A DNA stretch of 20,857 bases from Chara braunii (GCA_003427395.1 BFEA01000381.1:1331750-1352606); one strand, 5' to 3'. Counted from the first letter of the stretch, positions 8,621-17,105 are shown. The notes: a model not told the origin generated them from the sequence alone. Numbers and translations: made by a program.

Positions 8621-9110
8621 CACAGATCAGCTTGATCACGCATATGGCTACGGGTCCGATCAACTCAACAGAACATAGGTCCCTGGGCGCCTTGTTTCTC
8701 AGGGCCGCCTCGTGGCTCGGCAGCTGATGTCGTGCAGCATAAGGCAGATGGCATGCGCAGTGCAAACAGAGCTACAGATCTAAACACTCTTGCATTCTCG
8801 AACAAAATCCCGACGACAATCGTTTAACCAACAAAAGAGTCACATATTCCATACATGCATTCACTGTAGAAGGTGCGAAAATGAGACATACACCGGAGAA
8901 GATGGGTCGCATTGCACAGTACACACGCATCCACCGTCTACAAGACAAGAAGACGGGGTCCTTGCGTAGGAGGATTACCCAGGAAACTAATGGAAGAGTT
9001 TCGGAAGAAGTTCTTTTACGCAAGGGAAGCGCACCGATTTGCTCCTATTAAGGAGAGAAAGCGAGAGACAATCAATCGAGACACATCACTATTCAATAGT
9101 AGAGAAAAGA

Positions 9111-9169
<59 letters not shown>
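8621..9169 (-). repeat. 3' LTR, first part, inverted
   Basis: The reverse complement matches 1-530 of the 5' LTR, with roughly a dozen differences over 128-379 by eye, including the (TC)n start. Its orientation agrees with the minus-strand integrase and ORF3 upstream of it, so it is where the 3' LTR of that strand should be. The rest of the LTR (712-938 equivalent) is missing here but present on the plus strand at 14438-14664. Confidence 0.8.
9115..9169. repeat. (GA)n microsatellite inside the LTR
   Basis: About 27 GA units, the inverted equivalent of the (TC)n at 1-30. It generates Leu/Ser- or Arg/Glu-repeat open frames that are not genes. Confidence 0.95.
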
Positions 9170-9172
<3 letters not shown>

Positions 9173-10898
9173 AGATAGGTGATGACCAAATCTGGGAGAG
9201 AGACATTCGACATGACCACCATGCACTCACGCCAAAGGTAAAGATCCGCAACAACAAAGGCGCATTCGCCGTTAATTCCAATATGGCCCCGGGCCAATCA
9301 CTCATTCAACTCCAATCATCGAACCCCATACCCGCACCGACGATCCCGACCGTCACGTGCTAACTCCCACCACTGCGATCGTCACCCCGCTGTCGTAAGC
9401 TCGACACGGTTTGCCCGGATCCCACAGTCCGTCGTGGCGATCAAGCGCGCAACCGGCCAGCCTATCGTCGGCCCGACAGGACTTTCCGACTCGCATCAAC
9501 TCACTCTGCCTAGCCACTGCTTCCCGGAAGCTGGCTTGGGAGTCGAGAACGTAAGAGAGATTTGCGGACGCGCTTGCGGGTTTTATAGTTGCGACAGGGG
9601 AGATAGAAGGGGGAGAAGGCGACAGGAAAGTTGAGGTGTAAGAGGAGAAGCAGGAGGAGAAGACTTTGAGAAGAGTGTTTTACGAACGCCATGTTGATCC
9701 CTCGGAACTCAAGGTTCAACCAATCAGATTCGTCGCACGATAGGAAGGTCCTATCGATCCACACACCTGATTGGCGAGCGGGAGTTATCGGGGGATCGAC
9801 CGGGCGTCGTACGCCAGGCGTAGAGGGTGAGAAGAGAAAAGGCGCGAGAGGTGGCGCAAGATGGATCCAAGATTCAGATGATCAAGAAAGGGAAATGGGC
9901 GCGCGAAAGCAAGGCNGGAGAGAGAGAGAGGGAGAAGGAAAAACAGTTACGGGGAGAAAGTAAAAGGAGGGAGAAGGGAAGGGAGGCGCGGGAGGGAGCG
10001 ATGCGGGGGACAGAGAGCAGGAAGCTTTTGCATGCACGTCGCCGTCAACAAAAAAAAAAAAAGGCACCGAAATAGTTACGGTTTGCTTCTATCCTAATTC
10101 AAAATTGAAATCACCATATCCACGCGCGAAAAAGCGACGCGGGAAAAAAAAATCCTACACCTATTCGTATTCACGCAAAATTCCGAGAGTTTTCCCCGAC
10201 GCGCCCAAGAACATTCACACATCCAAAAAGGACACATCGAAGTTCCGCTTATCCCGGAATTCCCAACTACCGAGCCCAATTCCCAGTGCGCTCGCTAAGG
10301 CGCACGTAAATTCCCATGTATTTCCCGACTTTGCAAGAAGAAAAACAGAACTCAGCAGTCGAAAATGCGCTCGAAAAGGAAAATGCGGCACCCGAAAGCA
10401 AGAACTCAAAACGGGGTTTTCTTGGGGTTGGTATGATACAAGCAAAAGAAAGGGTACGAAAGATAGCACGGGTTCGTGAAGTGGTTCGTCACAAATGTGA
10501 CGCGCAGGGGGTTCCAAAATTATGCGATCTCCTGATTGCATGTCACAGCAAAAAAGAAGAGGGGAGAATAGAGTGATGCATGAGGAACCAAACGTATCAA
10601 CAGAGTAGAAGGAAGTACAAAGAACGATAACTTGAGCCGCGGATGAGATGGCGACAACATCCGTGGCAAGATATCTGCAGCCCTGTCATATGCAACCCTC
10701 TGCCTTATGGAGATCGTCCCGGTGACGCCATCATGGTCCACACGATCTCCGTGTGCTCTGCACCCCTGCTCGTTGCTGTCCGTCGAATCAGCGCGTAGGT
10801 TGACGTCATCATTGATGGCATGACCTTTCGCGAAGCTTACCGATTCGTGATGATGAAGGGAGGAAAGAGGATGGGGGGGGGGGTCAAGTGAATGGGAT
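9170..10898. other. Noncoding 3' region of the inverted segment
   Basis: No credible gene on either strand. On the plus strand 9590-10010 is strongly G+A-rich and contains the N at 9916; A-runs occur near 10050 and 10145, and a G11 run near 10874. In element orientation it lies between ORF3 and the LTR, so it should hold a polypurine tract and the LTR start. I see no clear purine tract on the minus strand, so the true LTR may extend further into this region. The open frame 10105-10479 is Lys/Arg/Ser-rich and not convincing. Confidence 0.5.
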
Positions 10899-11429
10899 CT
10901 ACCACCGCCTAGTTGGAATAGGCCAGTAGAGGCGGTACATGTTGGGGATCTCGCGGGGACGACGGGGAGGGGGTGGGGGTAGGAAGCGATTCATCTCTTC
11001 CATCGTCACCGGGAGTTCCTCGTATCGGATGATCCGGTGGAAGCGGAGGAAATGATCCCCACTGCGGGGGAGGGAAGCAAGGTAATCGCGATAGAAGGAG
11101 GAGAGGGTGCGGAAAAGTCCCGCTCGAAAGTTTTCGAAGTGGCTACAGGCGGGGATTGTTCCCGTGGCAACGCAGCAGACCTCTACCACGTTGCTTCGCT
11201 CCCATGCAACACTGAACAACAGGAGATGCCAGCATAATGTGGGAGCAGCGGACTTAAGGGAGGCGTGCAGGTGGACGGTGGCGAGTAAAAGGGTAGAGTA
11301 GAAGTCACGGAAGAGATGGGGATGAAAAGGGTGGGAAGGGAAGGTGACGGGGGTACGGATCTGCTCGAGGGTGAGGAAATCAAGGGGCCGGCGGGACAGC
11401 GTCCGAGGACGAAGGCCTATCGCCCGCAT
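10899..11429 (-). pseudogene. ORF3 remnant, C-terminal segment
   Basis: A 176-codon open frame with a varied, protein-like composition: a hydrophobic Leu-rich part (PTLCWHLLLFSVAWERSN), then FRTLSSFYRDYLASLP and a Pro/Arg-rich tail (RFLPPPPPRRPREI). I do not recognise a family. The first 16 or so codons overlap the neighbouring frame 11380-11784, so the usable part begins near LDFLTLEQ. It probably represents the C-terminal end of a frameshifted third ORF downstream of integrase. There is no clear signal peptide or transmembrane anchor to argue for an envelope protein. Confidence 0.4.
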
Positions 11430-11784
11430 CGGTACGTGGGCGAACTAGGGGACGGGTGGGGATGGAGGAGGAGGGGGATCGGCGCCGTCTCCGTCGCGCG
11501 GTACTCGAGGTGGCGGCTGCAGGGCCGCCATCTTCGGGCCTCGGCGGCTCTGGCTCCCTGGTCGGATTGCTACCGATGCGCAGGCTGGCTTCGCTAGCGG
11601 ACTCCAGCTGGCGCTTCCCAAAGGCAATCTTTTCGCGCTTTCGCGCCGCTTCCGGATCTTCCGCCTCCATTTCCGTACGCGTCGCTTCCGCAGGCGGGGC
11701 TTCCCACCTCCGATGTTTCCTCGTCGTCATCTTCTTAGTCGTCGTCGTCGACCACCACTTCTTCTGCCCTCGGGTAAAAGGCAT
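11380..11784 (-). pseudogene. ORF3 remnant, charged low-complexity segment
   Basis: 134 codons, rich in Arg, Glu, Pro, Ala and Ser (for example EAARKREKIAFGKRQLES and RRRRRRSPSSSIP). An alternative frame directly upstream ends in an acidic run (EEVVVDDDD, stop, EDDDEE), so an acidic-to-basic hinge with a frameshift near 11730 is likely. It resembles a disordered linker with possible nuclear-localisation character. Function unknown; could be partly a composition artefact. Confidence 0.35.
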
Positions 11785-12160
11785 AAGGGATGATCTCGTA
11801 CGGCTTCAGATACTCCTGTCGTGATGGTAGCGTATCCTCGTCCCTAGGCTCCTCCAAGCACGAAGTCCACTGAAGGTACGGGTCCAAGGATCGCTAAAAA
11901 ATGTATGGAGCAGGACTGTTGTCACTCTGGAAGTAGATCTCGGGCGACAGGTCGTCTGCCAATTGCACAATCGGTGCGATGAGCTCTTGTGCAATCGGCG
12001 ACCCGGTTGTATTGATCCAAAGAGAAATCCGATATGATCTCCTTCCACGTTAGTCCTCCAACCCTGTATGATTAGCAGCTCCGGACTCTCGATCCACATG
12101 GGGTGCTCGACAGTGCCCGTCCACTTTACTTGTACTCGGGCCAAGCAGAAAGACAATTAC
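11785..12160 (-). pseudogene. ORF3 remnant, central segment with frameshift and stops
   Basis: Protein-like text switches frame. One frame reads VQVKWTGTVEHPMWIESP down to about 12035, preceded by TAA at about 12157-12159 (possibly from CAA). The frame then shifts to ISLWINTTGSPIAQELIAP and ADDLSPEIYFQSDN, hits TAG at about 11897, and continues YLQWTSCLEEPRDED and YEIIPYAFYPRAEE. The order and composition are coherent for one decayed protein. No known domain recognised. Confidence 0.4.
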
Positions 12161-12323
12161 TCAAAAGTCTTGCGCCACAGCCGCTAATGTCCAGGATTGA
12201 TAAGAGGGATTGAAAGGGGTTTGAATGAAAAGGAGAGAGAAGGGTGAAGATCGGATTGCTAGAAGGTGGGGAAGAGAGAGGGAAGACCAAAGATAGAGAG
12301 AGGAGCGAGAAGATTGGCATGGT

Positions 12324-12806
12324 TCATTGGGGATGGGGGAAGGGAACGAGGGTGGGAATCACAACTGGTCGCTCGCTTGGTGATTGGCGAATACCGTCAA
12401 GATCCGATGCAGAGATGGGGATGATGTTATACCCCTCCCGGGCAAGGACGTGCTGCCAGACGTTGGACACTTGCTCCGTCCACTTGCGCAGCGAGGCCAA
12501 GATCGCGGTATGCCTCAGCAGATTGACCGAGCTGATGTCGTCGGTGAATCCCGCCGCTGTGGTGACGTGGCTCGTTCTGGGACTCGCTCGGCGATGAACT
12601 GCAGTAACCTTTGCGAATATTATCGCGTGGAAGCTTCCTTCTATCTGAAATGCAGCGGCGGCACAAATACCTTCGTCGCAGAAGAATCGCATCATACGAC
12701 GGAGATCCGTATTGAGCCGAGGGTGACAAACTTGCCGGATTTCCGAGATGTTGCCACGTGGCTGCCGCAGCTGTAAGTCAAGAACCCGCTCCGTGATAAA
12801 ACTCAT
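12324..12806 (-). CDS. ORF3 N-terminal segment, overlapping integrase by ATGA
   Basis: 160 codons begin at an ATG (12806-12804) whose last two bases are part of the integrase stop TGA (12805-12803). Such a 4-base overlap suggests reinitiation after pol termination or a derived split of one polyprotein. The sequence is protein-like (RQVCHPRLNTDLRRMMRFF, LRKWTEQVSNVWQHVLARE) but matches no family I know. Extra ORFs between integrase and the 3' LTR are established for Athila- and Tat-type plant gypsy elements; homology to those is not shown. It ends in TAG at 12324 and the likely continuation is in shifted frames below. Confidence 0.5.
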   Translation of the reverse strand: MSFITERVLDLQLRQPRGNISEIRQVCHPRLNTDLRRMMRFFCDEGICAAAAFQIEGSFHAIIFAKVTAVHRRASPRTSHVTTAAGFTDDISSVNLLRHTAILASLRKWTEQVSNVWQHVLAREGYNIIPISASDLDGIRQSPSERPVVIPTLVPFPHPQ

Positions 12807-14443
12807 GGCGAGGTCGGAGAGAAGTACGAGGGACAGGAGGAGGGAGAAAGAGGACAGAGGGTTAGATCGTCGTTGTTTTCCTCGCTTTGCGAAGGAGAAG
12901 AGGGAGGAAGATTGGAAGGAGGAAGGAGATGGAGGTAGGAGATATGCCGGACGATGGGGACGGAGCTATGACTGCTGCTAGCCTCAGGCGCGATGCGCAC
13001 CGTGTTAGCGCCGTTGGGTCTGAGCTCGACAACGCGAAAACAGCCAGAGAATCTGGAAGCGAGTTTCCGGTCGCGTGCACATTTACGTACTTGCACGAGG
13101 TCCCCTAATTTATATTGGTACTGGGGCCCAGCATTCCCGTTCTCATAGCTACGGATCTGTCTACCGTGGGTCAATTCGGTCATCCTTTGCATTTTTCGGG
13201 CTAGCTTCGGAACGGCCCGTTCCATCAAGTCGGCGTACCTTTTGGCCTTGGCTTTGAGGGCTGCACGCGTGTCTCTACCCCCTGCTTCGACAATTTCCGA
13301 GTTACCCCGGTAATCAACACAAGGGAGGCTATTAGTTCGAAGCTGAAAGGGGGTGAACCCCGTAGACTCGTGAGGGGAAGCCCGGTGGACGCCGACGATC
13401 TGATATACAATTTCGGGCCAAGGACGCGTGTCGTGTGCCGCTAAGTTCCTGCGAAGTGCGGTTTTAATCACATGGTTGGCATTCTCGGCCGACCCGTTCG
13501 ACTGGGACACGTGGGGTGCCGTATGTCGGATCGTGACGCCCCTTCGCGCAATTAGTTTTTCTACCTCTCCTTTAAATTCAAATTCATTGTCAGTTAAAAT
13601 TTCTTCTGTATCTAGATGGGTATAGAGGAACCGTTCGATGTACGTGGCTATTTCTGCGGCCCTTCGGGTCTTACAGGGATAGACTTCGATATACTTGGAA
13701 AAGTGGTCGATTAATACTAATAAAATAAAATATTCACAGCAGTTTGGGCCAGGGGGCACGTCAATATCTGTTTTGTCCATACTGACTCGCTGGAAGGGAC
13801 GCTCTACTTCCGTTGGTACGATTGTGTTTGGTCCCTGTATAGGGGCGCGATCAGCAGCACAGATCAGACAGTTAGCGACAATGTATTTGACATCATCTCG
13901 TATTCTGTTCTGGTCTATAGTTGCCTCTGTGACACGTATCGCGAAATGAGCGGCCTGTTCCTCGTGAGCAGATAGGATCCAATCGTACCTCTGGAAGGGA
14001 TGGGGAACTGTCAGCCACAAACTCGATCCGTCAATTTTATGTTTTTCCAAATGACCTTTGATCCATCTAGAGTCCCGAGATCTCTCGGTCGCCCTACGTC
14101 TATCGCGTTTGGTGAGGTGGCCCAATGATAACCCCGCTAATTTTCCCAATAAAATTTTATCTGTCCAAACCTCCGCTCGTCGGTATTTTTCGTCGTATTC
14201 AGGGCCGTCCGTACGGGCGGCCTCGAATCGAACCTCCGTGGGGAGTTTGTTCGTTCTACATAGGGGGCACCTCCATTCCTTGCTACTCGTCCGATATCGT
14301 ACGTAGGCCCCGTGCGCATGGTTGATACACATGGCACATTCTACCCAATCGACAAACCCAGTTTCAAAGGGATGACAGTCGACCCCATAAACCCGTGCAA
14401 TGCACGTGCAAAAATAACAGAATTTATCGGGGAGGGTATTGAA
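12803..14443 (-). CDS. pol: Pol: PHD finger plus integrase, 5'-truncated
   Basis: Inserts the cDNA into the genome. The frame is open from 14443 (a TAA lies at 14446-14444) to 12803, 546 residues; the ATG at 14332 is internal. Residues 9-62 have PHD-finger spacing: Cys9-x2-Cys12, Cys36-x2-Cys39-x4-His44-x2-Tyr47, then WRCPLC (Cys59, Cys62) with the hallmark Trp two residues before the last pair. Tyr47 replaces the expected Cys. Next comes the integrase HHCC (SAHEEQAAHF then ANCLIC). The catalytic core has Asp223 (VSMD), Asp285 (LTDN) and Glu320 (GSAEN), with 34 residues between the last two. A GPY/F-like module (LASRFSGCFRVVEL) follows. RT and RNase H are absent upstream because LTR sequence abuts at 14438. 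No internal stop. Confidence 0.9.
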   Translation of the reverse strand, partial: FNTLPDKFCYFCTCIARVYGVDCHPFETGFVDWVECAMCINHAHGAYVRYRTSSKEWRCPLCRTNKLPTEVRFEAARTDGPEYDEKYRRAEVWTDKILLGKLAGLSLGHLTKRDRRRATERSRDSRWIKGHLEKHKIDGSSLWLTVPHPFQRYDWILSAHEEQAAHFAIRVTEATIDQNRIRDDVKYIVANCLICAADRAPIQGPNTIVPTEVERPFQRVSMDKTDIDVPPGPNCCEYFILLVLIDHFSKYIEVYPCKTRRAAEIATYIERFLYTHLDTEEILTDNEFEFKGEVEKLIARRGVTIRHTAPHVSQSNGSAENANHVIKTALRRNLAAHDTRPWPEIVYQIVGVHRASPHESTGFTPFQLRTNSLPCVDYRGNSEIVEAGGRDTRAALKAKAKRYADLMERAVPKLARKMQRMTELTHGRQIRSYENGNAGPQYQYKLGDLVQVRKCARDRKLASRFSGCFRVVELRPNGANTVRIAPEASSSHSSVPIVRHISYLHLLPPSNLPPSSPSQSEENNDDLTLCPLSPSSCPSYFSPTSP

Positions 14444-14664
14444 TTAGGATATTTCCCTCTCTTCTCGCTTTACCGCGCACGCATTTTGCGACGCGCGAAA
14501 ACGATCGACTTGCTCCATCGGACCAACACGGGGGGATTTCAGTTCTGTATGTGTCCCCACACTCAATTTCCAAAAATCCTTGGCACACCCCATCTTGCTG
14601 TATTTCTGGGTCTCTTTTCCGCACAGCTAACACTCCGAACGAAAGATAGCACAGGGTGTGAGGT
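14438..14664 (+). repeat. 3' LTR, terminal part, on the plus strand
   Basis: Matches 712-938 of the 5' LTR without gaps at a constant offset of 13726, about 90% identical by eye. The match stops within two bases of where the PBS begins in the 5' copy, so this is the true LTR 3' end. Its left edge coincides with the truncated start of the inverted integrase frame, which makes 14438 a rearrangement junction. Open frames through it (14312-14866) are spurious. Confidence 0.85.
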
Positions 14665-14675
14665 TGCGCGTCACG

Positions 14676-14755
14676 CAATTGAGTTTTCAAACCGCAACCT
14701 CATACCACAATGCGCATTTCCAACCGGTGCTCTAACCACTGACCCACATCAACTC
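14676..14755 (-). other. tRNA-like sequence (degenerate tRNA or SINE head)
   Basis: On the minus strand an A-box-like TGGGTCAGTGG at about 14746-14736 is followed by TTAGAGCACC. A B-box-like GGTTTGAAAAC precedes 14682. The ends GAGTTGA and TCAATTG can form six of seven acceptor pairs. The anticodon stem does not fold well and the spacing before the A box is two bases long, so it is a relic or a SINE head, not a functional tRNA gene. It starts about a dozen bases from the LTR end. Confidence 0.4.
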
Positions 14756-14973
14756 AGCCTCCTAATGAGTCAGGGAAACGCGGAGTGGGACAGTCGATCG
14801 ATCACAGCCCCTCATATCTCTTGTCCTCTTCTCCATCCCTGCCGTAGGTTTAAAGGGCAGTTCTGATGGACAATATATGACGACACCTGGCGGCTGACTA
14901 CGCAATGCCATTTTATCAGCAGCTCAACTGTGGGAGGTTGCCGTGTGCAGGGGCAGCTCCGCCAGCAGCTACT
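14756..14973. other. No feature seen
   Basis: Unremarkable sequence after the tRNA-like relic; contains no convincing reading frame or repeat. Confidence 0.5.
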
Positions 14974-15145
14974 GCTGTTTTGCTGGGCACCTCTGCTGCT
15001 GCTGTTGTGGTTTTGTTGAGCTCCGCAGCAGCAACAAAATATCAGCAGCAGGGGTGCCCAACGAAACAGCAGCAGCAGCAGCAGCAGCAGAGTTGCCCAA
15101 AAAGAACAGCAACAGCAGCACCTGAAGTGCCCAACAAAACATCAG
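14974..15145. repeat. CAG/CTG-rich inverted repeat with (CAG)8
   Basis: A CTG-rich left arm (14974-15018) is the imperfect complement of a CAG-rich right arm (15032-15070), forming a hairpin with an AGCTCCG-containing loop. Eight uninterrupted CAG follow at 15067-15090. The motif TGCCCAA plus A-rich plus CAG recurs at about 15055, 15094 and 15128, so the region grew by local duplication. Gln/Ala/Cys-rich frames across it are not treated as genes. Confidence 0.75.
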
Positions 15146-15209
15146 TACACGAGTTAGTAACTTGAAGTGCTGAGATGCTCCAGCAAACGGCAATAGGGGC
15201 TAAGGTGCT

Positions 15210-15480
15210 GATGATTGGGGAAAAAAAAAAAAACAAAAAAAAAAACAGCAGTTGTGATTGCTGCTGGTCACAACAATGGTCGTGGCAACACCAGTCGCTG
15301 TGGGGACACAGCGTGTGCGCATCAAAGACGGTAGCAGTGGCAGCGGCAGCAATGACAGCTGATGAGCTGCTCAGCAAGAACACCAGTAGCATTGCGATAT
15401 GAGTGAAGACAGATTCCATTTCTCTTACCCCCACTTTAAAACTCGGCACCCTATATCCCTGGCACATACTACTAAATTTA
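15210..15480. other. A-rich tract and CAG-like low complexity, no gene
   Basis: A-runs at 15220-15245 are followed by GC-balanced sequence with scattered GCAGYRGC motifs. No credible frame. Confidence 0.5.
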
Positions 15481-15496
15481 AAGGCCCATTGAATTT

Positions 15497-15603
15497 CTCT
15501 GACAGATAGCGACGCCATTGTCAATCCAGCTGAGGTCCATCATGCAACTAAAAGGCCTACACTTCCTGAAAGATGGTAATGCCATCATCAATCGAGTTGA
15601 GTT
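15497..15603 (+). repeat. Diverged direct repeat, period about 67
   Basis: 15497-15536 and 15564-15603 align without gaps at about 28 of 40 positions, sharing GCCAT and TCAATC cores. It is an old duplication with no coding content. Confidence 0.4.
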
Positions 15604-16380
15604 ACTGATAGTCACACTCAAAAATCTGTGTTCAGGGAGGAATCCGATCTAGTCTGGTCAGGTGACTCAGGTCCACTAAAGAACAGCATCAGCGATTTTT
15701 ACGCCAACGCATTGAGACCAAATGGGACATGAAGACTGTGACAACGAAATTATAGCGGAAGCAAAGAAAGACAAAGTTTGAGAAGCACATCTGTGTGTCC
15801 TTTTCACTCTCAGACTGACAGTTTCCTGCAGTGATGGATGTATAATTGCCCTGACGTACCTAGCTCGTGCAGCTCTGTCACAGTCTGCACTCTGGATCAT
15901 TCAATATATAGCTGCAGAACGGGGGGTGGATGTTCCCCGCTCAACCGGGACATAAATGCACACACCTATTCTTGCATCCGGTGCAGACAGATCCGACGAA
16001 TTTTCTTTAGCCAGATTCCCCACTGTAATTAGTTGCTCTCTGAGAGAAAAATTAACAAAGTCTGTCTATAAGAAAGCCACTGCGGAGTCCTAAGCTTCGA
16101 GATTTCCATTTAAATAACTTCACGTAATTAAGGTGATACAGAGAGCGTTTAACATGGCCCCCGCTCCAGGCTGACAGGCTGTGAAAAAATGGCCGCAATT
16201 ATTGCTAACTGCCCCACATAACAAAGAACAAAAAAAACAAAAAAAAAAAGGAAACCCTCTTATAGCTCTATTTTGGTACTTCGTATACCAAGGACCCACC
16301 ATACCCACAGCATCCCCGAGCTGTCCAGCGATGCACGAACTCTGGAGGCAGGCAGGCAGGCAGAAAACTGTTACATGCTG
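15604..16380. other. Gene-free stretch
   Basis: No frame or repeat of interest apart from an A-rich run at about 16208-16250 and a short (GGCA)n at about 16347-16363. Confidence 0.5.
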
Positions 16381-16399
16381 CGCCTGCACACGCAGGCCA

Positions 16400-16640
16400 T
16401 TTTTCAGGCCCTGCGCCCTTCAGGCCGAAAGCCTGAATTTCAGGCCAAAATCCTGAAATCCAGGGCTTACAGGCCCCACGTCGGTTCAGCCCGAAAGCCT
16501 GAACTTCAGGGCCTACAGCCCCTATGTCGGTTCAGACTAAAAATGGCAACAGCCTTTTTTGCCTGAACCCAAGGGCCATTTTCGGTTGTTCATCAGAACG
16601 ACCGGCCCTGAAACTCAGGCACCGAACCAGTGTTTCGGAA
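16400..16640. repeat. Cluster of CAGGC hairpins in a diverged tandem array
   Basis: TTCAGGCCGAAAGCCTGAA (16419-16437) is a 7-bp perfect stem with a CGAAA loop. A near copy TTCAGCCCGAAAGCCTGAA lies at 16485-16503, 66 bp on, followed in both cases by TTCAGG and ACAGSCCCYAYGTCGGTTCAG-type sequence. Further CAGGC/GCCTG motifs continue to about 16640. Confidence 0.65.
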
Positions 16641-16821
16641 CAGGCTATTCTTAGCCTGTTTCCCACGCCAGCCTCAGCAGGCTGCTGCACGCCAGCCCCT
16701 GGCACACTTCGGCATTGGCAAGAGCTGCCTCCTCGGCCTGGCTCGCNCTCCAGNAGTCAGGAGGCAGGCCGAGGTAGTACATAGGGACTTCCCAGGCACT
16801 TCCAGGGTAGGCAGTCGGCAG

Positions 16822-16944
16822 TTGTAGTCTTCAGGATTCGGGAGCAGCACTCTGGAGGGAGCGCTGCAGAGTAGTAGCAGTAGCGTTAGCTTGTAGTCTT
16901 CAGCGCTGGGCGCAGTAGGTAGCTGTAGTCTCCAGCGCTGGGCG
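16822..16944 (+). repeat. Tandem units built on TGTAGTCTYCAGCGCTGGGCG
   Basis: Near-identical units at 16892-16912 and 16924-16944 (period 32) and a partial one at about 16823. TAGTAG/GCAGTAG filler lies between. N bases at 16747 and 16754 lie just upstream. Confidence 0.6.
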
Positions 16945-16960
16945 ACATAGCTAGGTAGTA

Positions 16961-17105
16961 CTAGAGAGAGAGAGAGAGAGCTTGGGCGGAGGCCAGAGGT
17001 ACTTACCTGCAGCGCCGTTGCTCCAGCTTCGTCTTCGAGGTACCTGCACCACAGCGCCAACATTACAGGTTAGTATCTGGCTCGTAACAGTGAGAGAGAG
17101 AGAGT
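16961..17105. repeat. (GA)n tracts
   Basis: Short GA runs at about 16963-16980 and 17092-17104, with pyrimidine-rich sequence to about 17160. The frame 16982-17443 crosses these low-complexity tracts and is not convincing. Confidence 0.7.

Larger units (their letters stand above)
1..14664 (+). mobile_element. Decayed Ty3/gypsy LTR retrotransposon with an internal inversion and two nested insertions
   Basis: This interval holds each gypsy module exactly once: LTR, PBS, gag, protease, RT, RNase H on the plus strand up to about 8150; zinc-finger integrase, third ORF and most of the 3' LTR on the minus strand between about 8150 and 14443; and the last ~227 bases of the LTR on the plus strand at 14438-14664. 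The non-overlapping content suggests a single element in which about 6.3 kb was inverted, rather than two elements. The order RT, RNase H, integrase is the gypsy order. No chromodomain is visible. The left edge of the 5' LTR lies outside the window, so target-site duplication cannot be tested. Module identity is solid; the single-element interpretation is inference. Confidence 0.75.

Noticed and set aside
9016-9305. Ser-Leu repeat ORFs
   Set aside because: Translation of the (GA)n microsatellite.
10899-11429. Envelope glycoprotein
   Set aside because: One hydrophobic stretch only; no signal peptide, cleavage site or membrane anchor pattern.
12803-13000. Chromodomain at the integrase C-terminus
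   Set aside because: The tail after the GPY/F-like module is Pro/Ser-rich with no chromodomain aromatic pattern.
1-14664. Two separate gypsy elements inserted head to head
   Set aside because: Modules on the two strands are complementary with no overlap, and an LTR end is found in the opposite orientation beside the integrase; one inverted element is simpler. Kept as the main alternative.
14676-14755. Functional tRNA gene
   Set aside because: A and B boxes are degenerate, the anticodon arm does not fold and spacing is off.
14312-14866. 184-codon plus-strand ORF
   Set aside because: Crosses the antisense of the integrase PHD region, the LTR end and the tRNA-like relic; a chimera of unrelated parts.
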